Shown in pieces: positions 9,608 to 20,429 of a DNA stretch of 64,000 bases; within the stretch, counting starts at the first letter, position 1; each line of letters begins with the position of its first letter. The translations under genes and the position numbers were made by a program. The stretch comes from Asterella californica (Eukaryota; Streptophyta; Marchantiopsida; Marchantiales; Aytoniaceae), in contig JAYKYS010000006.1 in the NCBI GenBank assembly GCA_036924285.1, forward strand, positions 23,162,001 through 23,226,000, in the 5' to 3' direction. The notes beneath the pieces are model-generated. The model did not search any database. It saw nothing but the letters and a program-made list of their open reading frames with translations, and was not told where the DNA came from.

Positions 9608-10456
9608 CTATTCAACACGATCGCTACCACCACCACCACCACGCTGTTGCGTAGCTTGTGATCCTCGAGAAGTGATGGTCGCCCTATGTGGTGTCTCCTT
9701 GCTGAATCCAACAGTCACCACCCTCTCCTCCATCATGTTGCGCTCAATCTGCTCAGCTAAACCAAAGACAACCGCTAACGTCGCAGCGGTGTCCCTAAGG
9801 AGAGTGGCATCTCTGACTCTCCTACACAGCTCTCGTTCCAGCATCCCATACTCGAAATGGACTGCATGTGCTTCCGTCACCCCTTGGGTAACACTGATCA
9901 ACCGCCTCATGCGAGTAAACGTCTCGCGTAGGCTCTCTCCAGTCTTCCACTGGAACTCTTGTAGACTCCTCAACTTGTCGGTCTGCACACCCTGATAGTT
10001 CTTCCTCAAACACTGGAAGAACTGAACCACGTGGTTAAACCCTGATGGTATCCCGTTCATACTACCGCCTGCTCCACTACTAATGAACGCACCGTTGGTA
10101 GTAAGTACTTCGTCGTCCGTGGATGTATCACTGCTACTGGTACCCGAACTCGCAGGTGCTACGTCTCCATGAAACTGCGCCAGTAGTGATAGAAATGTAG
10201 TTGAGAGATCAATGTTGTCTCCACAACTCAATCTCCATGTTGTAGTCTCGTCTGTACTCATGGTAATCGTCCATTGACGGTCCCTCAAGGTGTTGGAATA
10301 AACCCTTCCAATGAAAGGTGTGAACAGCTGTGGGTTTTGCATCTGCTGTAGATCGCACCAACTGTCAAACTCCTCGATGAAGTCATCCAGCTCAATGATA
10401 CCCACCGTACTCGAGTATTGTCGAGGTCCCTTCGTGATCTCATAGATCTCGTCCAT
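9608..10456 (-). pseudogene. Gypsy Gag (capsid) region
   Basis: The longest frame of the window, 282 codons. The centre reads VVQFFQCLRKNYQGVQTDKL, then LQEFQWKTGESLRETFTRMR, a retrotransposon Gag capsid pattern. The C-terminus is Gly-rich (QRGGGGGSDRVE) and runs into the zinc knuckle after one stop codon. The true start lies upstream, since a coding-like frame (10677-10460, shifted) continues 5' of the first Met here. Gag forms the virus-like particle in which reverse transcription takes place. Confidence 0.8.
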
Positions 10457-12452
10457 GTCTCACAACAACGATGCGATAATACTAGACTCACCATCATAAA
10501 ACGCACTACTGGACAATCAACGGCAATGGTGTAGATAGTCGGTATCTCATCCCACTCTATGTATACCCACTGTCCGAGATGTCTCCACCAGAACCTCTCG
10601 TGAACTCCGTGATGAAAGAATCTCGTGAACACACTATCCAACCAGAATGCTAAAATCCTCATCACCACCGTAACCACAACTTGCTTAATCCCGCTCCTAC
10701 TGAGCTCACCTGTCCCCTACTATGATGGTCAAGGTAAGGACAACCTGTACCTGTCATCACCACAGGCAGTCTCTCAGGGTATGTTGGTCGCAAGTCCAAC
10801 CTCACCGTGAGAGAAACAAAGATAGTCTGACCAGTCGGCAACTTCAATCTCATCACCGATAGCACATTAAAGTGAAGTCACTTCGGAAATCAAGCGTTAA
10901 CACAAGCAAACGCGACACACAAACAGGAGGTATAATATGGAGGGATTCCAACCACAAGTTAGCCTCCACACTCAATCATGCACAAAAGATAAACCTAACC
11001 TCATCCGACCTGACGACTCCTCTTCAGTGACTACATGCATCATATATGACCACGAACTGTCATAACTTATACCTAAGGTCACTAACTAGATGTCCACACC
11101 TCTAGTAACTCCAAAAGTATCTACGTGGTAGCTCTACTAACTCACCCAAGACAACTACCACCAACTATCTTCATACGCGTCTTTATGGTATAAGCAAACA
11201 CTATCACAATGACAACTTCTCCTTAGTATATGGGGTCACTCTACCACTCCTCTAGGAATGTGCAAAAAGATCTCTTACTACCTTAAACAAGTCCATAAAT
11301 ACTTACACGCATCCCTAGAAGACACCAAGAGCTATTGGTCTAGTGGTAAAGCCAAAGCAAAGAACTGCAGAGTTAAGTGTGCAAGCTCAAGAATAGTGTT
11401 GGACAAGATGTCTCCACACAACTGAAAGCTTGCATACCTCTCTCACGCACGCTAGCAAGCTTGCAAGCTTGCGGGCTCGGTCTCCGCACTCTAGGATTCC
11501 GTTTCTCACGCTTCCACACTCACGCACCTCTGCTCCTCGAAGCTTCGACACGCATTTCACACCGCGTCACATCCGCTCACTCTTTATTTGAAGTAGAGTA
11601 GAACTCGAGCCAAACTACACAAGAAGGACGCACAAGAAGGAAACACAACCCAAAATAGCAGCTTCAGAGATCTAAACACACTCCAGAAGGTCGAAATCTG
11701 CCAAATTAGCACCCGCAAGCGAGATTATGTCAGATTTTTGACCACCTGCGACCTTCTTTTCCTTCTAACTCCTTCGATCCTTCACTAAATCGACAGATTT
11801 TTGATGCGTTGGAATCATCTTCTCAACGCGCACCTACTGCACTCCTCAGCACCAGAAATTGCTGATCCACGCCTACTCGACATCCATCGATGCACTTCTA
11901 CCGACTTCAAATTGATCTCAAAAATCTATCACATGAAATTCTAGCAGCGCTTCCACACTACCTCATCACAAATTCGACCAAGAACAGATCCAACCACTAC
12001 TAATCCACACAACTATCAATCACACGACCAAAAAGAACCACTCCGTGCACTCGCGCACCTGCAAATTAAAAATATCAACGATCTGCAAATTCTGGAGATA
12101 CCACCGGCAGAAATCCGTGACCTGAAAGGTCTCAATCAGACTTTGCAATTCAAGTTCTTCGATGATAAATGGTATGTACTCACTCCATCATGTCGATCGG
12201 CACTAAACAACCACTAAAGTCGAGCCAAATTCACTCTGTGCTCGCAGAGAATCCAGATTGCACTCATCAAGACTATCCACCCATAGCCAAGAGCTTGAAG
12301 GCTCAACTCGAAGAACTAAGGTCTCCAAGCCTTACATGCGAAGTATACCTCTAGTGGGCTATCCCAAGAACTCGCCCTAACAGCACTAACGGCCCTACTA
12401 GGATTAACCACTCCGCACTCGGCCAACCTAGCCGAGCTGCTGAACTAACGTG
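10457..12452 (-). other. 5' region of the Gypsy element, probable leader and 5' LTR
   Basis: The first 400 bp carry broken frames probably belonging to the Gag N-terminus (for example LKLPTGQTIFVSLTVRLDL at about 10840). From about 10870 to 12452 I see no coding sequence. GC content stays above the flank until about 12460, and read on the minus strand the segment begins TGTCACGTTAGTTC, a plausible LTR start. No primer-binding site was found. A tRNA-like gagctattggtctagtggta at 11328 was considered and not accepted. Confidence 0.4.
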
Positions 12453-15247
12453 ACATTTATAAGAAAGGTTAAATCCTGAATTTTGTAATCAGAATCACGT
12501 CTATTCGAGCTCGATTTATGGGTTATGTATGGATCTCAACACATTAGATGTAATTATCATTTGATATTTATAAATAAATATAAAATTTTCATAAAACATT
12601 AACAAGTTTTCCAATAACAAAAAGCGAGCAAAAGTTCCCCGCAATTAATAAATTACCTTGGACGGAAGAAGTAACCCACGGGCGTGTACATGTATAGTCC
12701 GGGGTACTTACTAATAATTAAGGCATACTGAAGCCCTTCTTTTCAAGGAAATATTATATATCACAAGGGACGGTGTAACCTTAAGCTACGGTACACATGT
12801 CTGTGATGGAAACATTACAATTCATTTTATTTATTTATTTAGATGAAGCAGTACATAAACCATTTCGGCCTTTTCCTCTTTGCATTTGTCTGTGGTTTCT
12901 TTTCTGGTACGATCGACCTTTTCCCGTACGCCATCGTCTAGATTCGGAAAGCTGATCAACCACAGTTTGCGTTCGGTTTAGGTCCAGAAATTTATATACC
13001 ATTGGTTACACTCGGGTTAACACTGGTTTATATACTAGGTAAAGGATTTTGGGAATATAAAGTCTCCTCTGCTTTGTATTTTGCAGTGGCTTAATGTACT
13101 AGACATCATCCTCTGCAATGGATTATTTATATGTTAATTTGATAAATTATTATCTAATTTAAACAGTAGTTTTAGAAATGCAATTCAACTGTTGGATCCC
13201 TTTATAAATAGTGTAATTCTTTTGGTTGCAGCCTAACGTAAGAGTGAGATTATATTCGATAATCTCACTAGGAGACTCTAAGGGACAATAATGGAACTAT
13301 TTCGATATGTGTACAAGTGCTCTTGTTAACCCTTGCTCATGAAGTATGCATAATCACCTTCTCCATGTTCAGATGGGTGCATATTACTGCATGTTTCATT
13401 TATCACCAAATCTTTTTTCTTGGAACAGTTTGGTCATAAATGTAATATGTAAAGAAATAAACTACTATTGGAAGAAAACAACCGGTTTTATATGAAGAAG
13501 GGGATCATTTCATATATCTTACAGGTTTCAGAAATTCAGACGTGACTTCCATGTTTAACCAAGTAAACCAAGTTCAATATAGACATTAAATTAGTATTTT
13601 AAAATGTAGTTGTTATAAATTTAACAAGCCAAATTTAGAAAAAAATATCTCTGAGTCAGTTCTTCTCTTCTTCTCTCATATGTGCTTTTCCTACTATTTC
13701 AAACCCAGTCGCAGTGTACATTTTGTAATGGTTTTCCAGCCACTGTAACCCAAGCAACAATTAATTCTTTTTGTTAATTTTGTCCATTTTACCACGCTTG
13801 TTCTCTTCTCGGGTCATCTTCCCCAGGGCACCCAGACTAACTCTTCTCGCAGGTCTGCTTTCAAAGAACTAAGAAATATAACCTGTAAACCCCAAGTGTA
13901 AGTATAAAAGCAGAAAAAAGAAGATTTCTTTTGTCCTCCTTGTGTACTGTATGTTAGAGAAAACATATTGTTTTGTTCCAAAACATATCAGAATTTTATT
14001 TCAGTGTTTCTCAAGCGATACTCTGTAATTAGTTGTGAAGTGAATCACATAGTGTAAACCTTTGGAGAGCTTTCAAATTGATTTGAGTCCTTGTTGACAT
14101 ATTCTATTATTACAAGAAAATACTATTAAAAGATTATCTTGGATATAACTATTAACTTTCTTTTTCCGTGACTAATCCACCAGCAGAACGAAGTCTTCTT
14201 GATTATCTGACATATTCCTTATGGTACTTGGGCTTTGAAGAGAAAATGCTTTTAGTGATAAAACCTTCCTCCGAGGACAGAATCTGTGAGGTAAAGAGTT
14301 AAACCAAAGGTCTTAACTAGCTTTACAAGTTGTAATCCATTAAACTACTTAGTACTAATAAAGAAACCGTTACGGTTGTTAGATAGATAAGTTGACAAGA
14401 TTAAGTTTAAGTCTAAGTTTAAGTAGATAAGTTGACGACTTTTCTTGGAACCAAAGGGAAAAACCTTTTTTGGCTCAAGAAAACTGCAAGGAAAAAGTAA
14501 ATATTCTCTTACTTGCTTTATGGTACTCATACCGGGGTTAAGAGAAGTAGATGTCTTGTACTTACGTTGAGGGTCCCTTTCATTTTATTCGTAGATCATA
14601 AACGAATAGAATAAAAGTTGTTAAAGGATAATATCAAATGATTCTCAAGAAACTGTTACAATAAACAATATTTCAAATAAGAGATATTCAAATAACGATA
14701 AAAAAACTTAAAAGCACATGAGTTTAGGGTAATTGACAAGCTTTGTTAAGCGCTGAATAATACTAAGGAAATTTCGTTTCTCCAGTACTTATCAGTATCC
14801 AGTGCATAATTTGATTCAAATTGTCTGTCGTACACCTTGAAACTGAAGGTAAATTTGACTGTTCTGACTTATAATACTCGGTCACTACCATTAATAAAAT
14901 ATTTTATCTGTCACTACAATAATATTAAATGATGTTATTTTAAAATGACTTGATGATTAACTAAACCATATATCTCTTTTATAATTGTTATCTGGAGCAC
15001 CAAGATACAACAACTTGTTGCCTATAAACTATGATTTTCATGTAATAAACATGTCATTGAGTTTCGAGAAAAATATCTCATATTGTTACTGAATTTTTTA
15101 AAAATGTAAGAGCTAAATTTAATCTTTATACAAAGTTTAGAGTTAATATTTATGATTAGGAAAGAGGCACCTACCAAAAGATTACGAATGTTTACTAAAC
15201 ACCTGACTCTTAAAGCGAAAAGGTGAAAACTAATAACTAGGTGAGCG
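12453..15247. other. AT-rich intergenic sequence
   Basis: No gene is supported; the longest frames are about 60 codons and AT-driven. An 11-bp perfect hairpin with a 5-nt loop lies at 13243-13269 (agtgagattat and ataatctcact). Confidence 0.5.
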
Positions 15248-15252
15248 TAATA

Positions 15253-15505
15253 GGGTCACTCAAACCCTTTTCTATAGTGAATTTTACAGGGTTCAGATGA
15301 GAAACCGTAAGTGCAAACTTTCAGGCGTTGTAGGGATTGCAAAATGAGGGTATAAATTAGAATCACTTTTTTTTTACGATAGTCAGCAAATGTTGTTTAC
15401 AAGCATACACTATTTACGGGTGGTACGTAAGATTTACAGCAACAACTTATAAAATTCTTTTACGAGAGTTACGTAAGTTTCGTAAAAGCAAGGTTTGAAT
15501 GGCCC
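15253..15505. mobile_element. MITE-like element, family A
   Basis: The ends are imperfect inverted repeats: GGGTCACTCAAACCCTTTT at the left and, read on the other strand, GGGCCATTCAAACCTTGC at the right. Both sides carry taata (15248-15252 and 15506-15510), a likely target duplication. It is 253 bp with no coding capacity. Related sequence occurs at 39.56-39.82 kb and probably 37.35-37.52 kb. Confidence 0.65.
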
Positions 15506-15510
15506 TAATA

Positions 15511-17303
15511 ACTCTCATAACTTATATTGGTTTCCCACTAGATGGTGAAAACAAATGACACGGTGCATTATGTCGAGGTTTCTGTTGATTTGCATTTGTC
15601 ATTTGTTCCACCAGAACAAAGTGCCAGATCTAAATACTAGGTCAGATTTGAACCTTCGCTTTTGCTTGATGCAATCCGTTTTGGATGGTACAAAGTTCAG
15701 AACCAATCATTAATCAAGACCACGAATAGTAAAATCAAGATAAAATAACTGAAGTCAAGTATACCACTGTAATGGAAACGAACTGTTGGGTACAAAAGAA
15801 ATTCTTCTTAACGCTACATCTGAATGTTTAGAACAAAGTGTGGTGCAAAACTAACCATGGTAAGATTTCTACCGGACTAATGGAAAACGGACCTTCGGAC
15901 CCGCGGTTGTGGTGCGGTAGTCCCGTAATTTGTCTAGTCGTGATATAATTTAAAACAAACGTAAACCTACACCCCTGAAAGAGAGCGGGGAAGACGAAAA
16001 TATCATACACCAGCACCCGAGCAGACCACGCGTGGCACCAAGAGATTGCACCTTTTGTTCATACAACTGTAAAAGCTTCCCGGCATCGGGGCTCAATCAA
16101 TGAGCTTTGTGCACTGATTGGAGATACAGTATGGTACTGCACTGAGTAGGTGCATCAGAATCATGAGCACAGTGTAGCTGTGTACGACTCATGGTCGCTC
16201 ATTCTGCCCAGCTTGCGACTCAGGTAAGGTCTCAAGCTGGAGAGAGTCGGAGCAGCTGCAGTTCGTAGTCCCGCGGACTATATTTGGGCATCCCACATGT
16301 TTGGCCGTGGCCAGGAGTTCGATGTTTGTTAAGAGTATAGTGAAGGATCTGGTGCAGGACTGGAAACGAGAGGTGAGTCAAACTGCCCTCGTCTGCCGGT
16401 GATGCCCAGTATGAGAGTAAAGGGCTGGAAGGGAAGGTAGGAAATACAATCATGGTAATCTGGGACGGGAATTCCTTGTTATGGGAAGACCCCAAACCTT
16501 TTCTGTTCGTTAATGTTCGGAAAAGTGTGCTCGACTGTTTTCTGAGGTCGAGAGATTGTTAGGTGCTGGTTGAGTTTAGTGATCATGAGGATATCTGGAT
16601 GTTGACAGAGACGTTGGCGTATATTGCATGCGTTAGAGACAGATATTGACGCGCGAGTTGGTCGATTGACTCGTTGAACCATTCTGCTTTCCGGTTAGTT
16701 ACATAAAGTTTCTGAAACAAATCAAGTGTCTGCGGACGCTGATGGAGTACGGGAATCTTAGTTACACTACTGGCTAGGTTTGAAAAGATTTAAAAAGAAT
16801 AATGTTGTGGCGTTTGGTGCGCAGTCTATCATTCGAGTGAATATATGTACTGGTTGTGTTCTACAGTCACAGCAGGGATATCGATGACAGCATCTGCCTT
16901 TTGATGCTGTCAGAAAATTTCTCTGCGGTGAACAGGAACTATCCATGTACTGTGTAGAGAACAGGATTTGTTAGCAGTTTCCATGTTCTAGCTCGTATGA
17001 TCGATGCTGGATCATCAGAAATTTAAACCCTTTTCGGGTTTTCCGAGCATGTGAAGCGTCCTCGTTTTAGATGACGTTGAGTTTCCGCGCCTGGGTGGAT
17101 ATTGACGTTGCCCACGGTCTGATGCGGACGCTGTTTAAGTAGCCCTCAGAAACTTCGGATTCCCAGAAGGAAGAGAAGATTGGGATTTGTGTATACTCCT
17201 CGTTCTGGGCCCGAAGCGCATTGCTAGTTGAAAGGATTGTTGTATGTGTGCAGAATTGTTGCTTTGGTGGAGAGTAAAGTTTGAACAAGCTAAGCTGAAC
17301 GCG
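15511..17303. other. Intergenic sequence and probable upstream region of the membrane-protein gene
   Basis: No recognised gene. From about 16000 the GC content rises, as expected near a transcription unit. Minus-strand frames of 62-110 codons at 15.8-17.5 kb have no known motif and overlap the plus-strand gene, so they are probably shadows. Confidence 0.4.
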
Positions 17304-18164
17304 ATGGACATTGCCAGTACACCACGGGGAACAGGCTGGAAAGGTCGACGCTCGCAGAGTATGAGTATTTTATCCTGTACAGTGGACGGCGAATGTTGTC
17401 GTCGTAGGCTGGTGAAATTACGTGGACTCTTGCTTCTTCTCACTTGTTTCGTGCTGTCAGCAGTCATTTGTATGGCTGTCGGTCAGTTTTCACATCTGCC
17501 AAGGTTTTCCAGAAACAATGGAGAAGCCTACGACAAGATAAACTACATGCAAGGTGCCGATCACGGAGCCAACCGAGGCCCACACCTTGGCCAGAAGCCT
17601 CGCTCTCCGAATGAAGATACTGAACCCACGTCCAGGAAGCTTCTGGTAAGCCCTCAAAACCCGTCAACTCTTTGATAACTTATTCGAAGGAGTGAGACCT
17701 GAAGCTTTGTGACTGCCGTATGTGTAGTAGTGACCAGTTAGCTGAGGAATTCTCTCGTTATTCAGCGCACACTTGCTTCAATCTTGAGAAGAACGTACCG
17801 AGTGCACTGTCAAACTTTGTTCTTGTAAAGCATTCCCTCGGTGAACTTTTAGGTATTGCTGTTGTAGACTGTGCATATCCATATGGGAAAGATGCAGAAG
17901 GAATTTATCGTAGCAAGCTCATGGTTTATCCCAACCAACGGCATACTGCATCACCTCAGGAATCAGTACTCTATCATTAGTTTTTCTGGTTGTTTGTCGA
18001 TATCATAACCACGGCCTTACACGCGTATCCTGTTGTTGCCCCCACAGAATCAAGTTGATTTGAGTTTCCTACACGACTCCAGTGGCAAGGAAGTCCAAAG
18101 TTTCTTCCTGTTCGGCAAGCAACATGCTTCCCTGGCGGTGCCGCTGGATCGAAAGCAGAAATAG
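17304..18164 (+). CDS. Small single-pass membrane protein, two exons (unrecognised)
   Basis: Exon 1 is 17304-17645 and exon 2 is 18048-18164, joined in phase 0 across a 402-bp intron with a good donor (CTTCTG|GTAAGC) and acceptor (pyrimidine run, CCCCCACAG). Together they encode 152 residues. The N-terminus is basic (RGTGWKGRRSQSM; then CCRRRLVKLR at 31-40). A strong hydrophobic segment follows at about 41-60 (GLLLLLTCFVLSAVICMAVG), suggesting a signal anchor. The rest is polar, with NRGPHLGQKPRSPNEDTEP. An in-frame ATG at 17244 would add 20 residues; I prefer 17304 because the protein then starts with a plausible cytosolic tail. I do not recognise the family. It could be a secreted-peptide precursor or the N-terminal anchor of a larger enzyme. 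The gene model rests on splice signals and frame only. Confidence 0.45.
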
Positions 18165-19404
18165 ATTACTATAGTGATATAAACATTACCTACTTTCGAT
18201 TTGACAGCCGTTGCATATACTACTCCCCAAACCATAAATCTGCGCTTGCCGCTTACGCTCCAGATGTCGATGACAACGTTCCCATCAGAACTCAAAGTCA
18301 AGCTAGAGATCAACCTTCTCCCTCCGAAAAGGGACGATGCGGTTGTAGGATTCAAATCTGTAGTTAGCTGTTCGAGCACGTTATGTCAAGATTTCGCAAC
18401 TGTAAAGTTGGCAGCTGTATAGCTAATAAGACATGTAATAAAGCAGGATAAACAGCGTCTGAGGTGTCCTCGAGCTCGGAGGTACTGACGACAGTGACGA
18501 GTTCGTCGTGTTTGATCGGTGGTTGGTGGGGTAGGCTCTTCCGAGCCCCAGCCTGCGGGTGTCAGAGGCCTTCCCGTTTCGAGGCGTGCTAGAAAGTACA
18601 GTAGCTCCAGAGGAACCGATGATCATTGTCAGTTTCCTCGGCAGATATTTCGTTCGCCACAGCAGTCATCATTACGGTAGTCTGTCAGATAGCACCAGTC
18701 TAAGCGGATAACGAGGGTTTAGGGTTTAGAAAAGCATGCTGTTTATTTCCGCTTACTCTGAAACTTGATTCTCGTCGAATGGAAGGCACCGCTGATGCGT
18801 TTCATGTATGGTGAAGTGTCGAGTGTGATTCTCGAGTTTCCATGTCATCTGAGCCGTCGGTTCCTAACCGGGATACCGAGTCACAACTCATGATCGGAAG
18901 CCCAGGTAAGTGGGTTACGGAAGGGCCGGGTAGAGCATGAGCATAGGCTGTTATTGACTGGGTTGGGTGAGCAACGAAGGTCCAAGTAATGCTTATGGCG
19001 AGAGATATCGCAGTAAGTACATACGTGGTAGAAGAAGAGATACTTTTAACATGTACGAGTTTCTAATTCCTTTAAATATTCATTTAAAGACTTCTATTGG
19101 AGAAATTTCAGCTTTAACCCACGAGTATAACTACAAGTGCTCCGGGTAACCCAGAATATCTTATTTTGCGAGTTTGCCTTCAGAGAACTGAAAAAATCAA
19201 CCGCTCTGCAGAAAACGATTATGGTAATTACGTTTTATCTCAATTCGAAATCTGTAAAATAAAGAAAGAAATTAAACCTGTTCACTAAATTTACAAGCTC
19301 TGATTTACTTACTATTGCTCTTTCATCTGGACTCTATAGACATTTGGTTTATGTAAGAAACAATATCTATTGTGAAAAGATTCATTTGATGCCAAAATTA
19401 GAAA
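18165..19404. other. 3' flank, no further gene supported
   Basis: Bases 18165-18420 could be 3' untranslated sequence of the membrane-protein gene; a plus-strand frame of 73 codons there has no known motif. Two tandem plant telomere units (gggtttagggttta) lie at about 18714-18728. Such telo-boxes occur in plant promoters, but no gene start follows clearly. Confidence 0.35.
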
Positions 19405-19590
19405 AGATGAATCTCTCAGGATTAAATTGTGAATTCTCAGACTCGTTCTAGTTCTGGATCAGACTTTTTCTGTGCCCAAAAATGTAGAAAGGAACTGGCC
19501 AGCTCCTGCAAAACTATAACCCAAACACCACTTTAAGAGAAAGTCCTTATGACTAAACTAAAGTTCGTATAATTTATGGACATGGTGCAA
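19405..19590 (+). pseudogene. infA: Plastid infA pseudogene (translation initiation factor IF-1)
   Basis: The 3' part is clear: agtccttatgactaaacta followed by a reading of KVRIIYG corresponds to the IF-1 ending SPYDLTKGRIIYRL, with one stop. The start near 19405 (SGLNCEFSDSF) fits the IF-1 start EGLITESLPN loosely. The middle is unreadable. Position directly upstream of rpl36 matches plastid order. Confidence 0.55.
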
Positions 19591-19638
19591 AATCTTCATA
19601 ATTAAATATTGAAGAAAAAAAGTAGAAGTTGAAATTTC

Positions 19639-19746
19639 ATGAAAATCCTTGCTTCTGTTCATAAAATTTGTGAAAATTGCGATTAGTTTTGCATCGAGGA
19701 CTCATCACAATGGTTTGTTCTAATCCAAAGCACAACAACAAGGTAA
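19639..19746 (+). pseudogene. rpl36: Plastid rpl36 pseudogene (ribosomal protein L36)
   Basis: It reads MKILASVHKICENCD-stop, matching the L36 start MKVRASVRKICENC, with both Cys of the zinc site kept. After the stop and a frame change, tggtttgttctaatccaaag encodes the VCSNPKH segment. The length is right for the 37-residue protein. Broken by stops. Confidence 0.85.
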
Positions 19747-20019
19747 AGAAAATATAATTTTAAGTTAAAGTAAATTTAATATATATATATATATATAATT
19801 TTGTTTAAATTTATCAAAAATTTGATTTACATAAAATAAAAGAAGACGAGTAGTCCATCAGCAATTAGGAAAAGATATAAAGAAAATCTCATCATATCAG
19901 TAAAAAGCAAAAAGTAGATATAGAACTCGATAACTTTAACTTGGACCGTTATAGAGGTCGATATCTTTCTTTAGATATCAACAAAAGTTTCATGATATCA
20001 GTTGCTTATTACTTATAGC

Positions 20020-20410
20020 ATTTCCATTCTCGTAGTCTAAGGGAGTTTTCTTACATCCAAACCAGCTCTAATAATACGATCGTGACAGTTATAGATATTA
20101 GAAAGCACTAGATATCTCCGTAGTCTGCAGGTGCTTGGATTTAAATATACCAAAGAAAATACCCTTTCTACCCTATTTGTAGCTCGTCTCTGCAGAAAAT
20201 ACGATAGGAATGTTAATTGATCAAGGTATGATACAAGCTGAGGTTATGATTAATGGTGCAGTTCCAGGTAGAGATAGAGCATTACGAACAATTCGTCGTA
20301 ATGATATAATCCTTAGTTTTGTACATGATGTAACTCCGATGCCACATGATGGATGTAGACCACCTAGAAAAAGACATCGTGTGCAAATAAAAAACTACTC
20401 CAAAGAATAA
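20020..20410 (+). pseudogene. rps11: Plastid rps11 pseudogene (ribosomal protein S11)
   Basis: The distal part is open from 20210 to the TAA at 20408-20410. It reads [20 protein letters not shown], then [20 protein letters not shown], the conserved C-terminus of bacterial-type S11. Upstream the frame breaks, but SAENTIG, the GFK-TKK-TPF segment and NNTIVTVIDIRK can be followed back to about 20020. The C-terminus runs past the usual ...RRV end into QIKNYSKE, a read-through extension. It is not expected to function. Confidence 0.9.
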
Positions 20411-20429
20411 TTAGAAAATATTAATATGA

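Larger units (their letters stand above)
1737..12452 (-). mobile_element. Decayed Ty3/Gypsy retrotransposon encoding a DNA methyltransferase and a PHD finger
   Basis: On the minus strand, reading from high to low coordinates, recognisable domains occur in this order: gag (10456-9608), zinc knuckle (9562-9326), aspartic protease (8640-8269), C5 DNA methyltransferase (7863-7447 and 5589-4923), reverse transcriptase (4647-3793), RNase H (3561-3271), integrase (about 3000-2074) and PHD finger (1871-1737). The order protease-RT-RNase H-integrase is that of Ty3/Gypsy elements; the DNMT between protease and RT is not standard. Stops and frameshifts in every module show that it is dead. A plausible 5' LTR start, TGTCACG read on the minus strand, lies near 12452 where base composition drops. 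A matching 3' LTR was not found, so the outer limits are inferred. A 1.86-kb insertion (5590-7446) splits the DNMT. Confidence 0.85.

Noticed and set aside
11328..11347. tRNA-like gagctattggtctagtggta, resembling a D-arm and A-box
   Set aside because: No matching B-box, anticodon arm or acceptor stem follows, so neither a tRNA gene nor a SINE can be supported.
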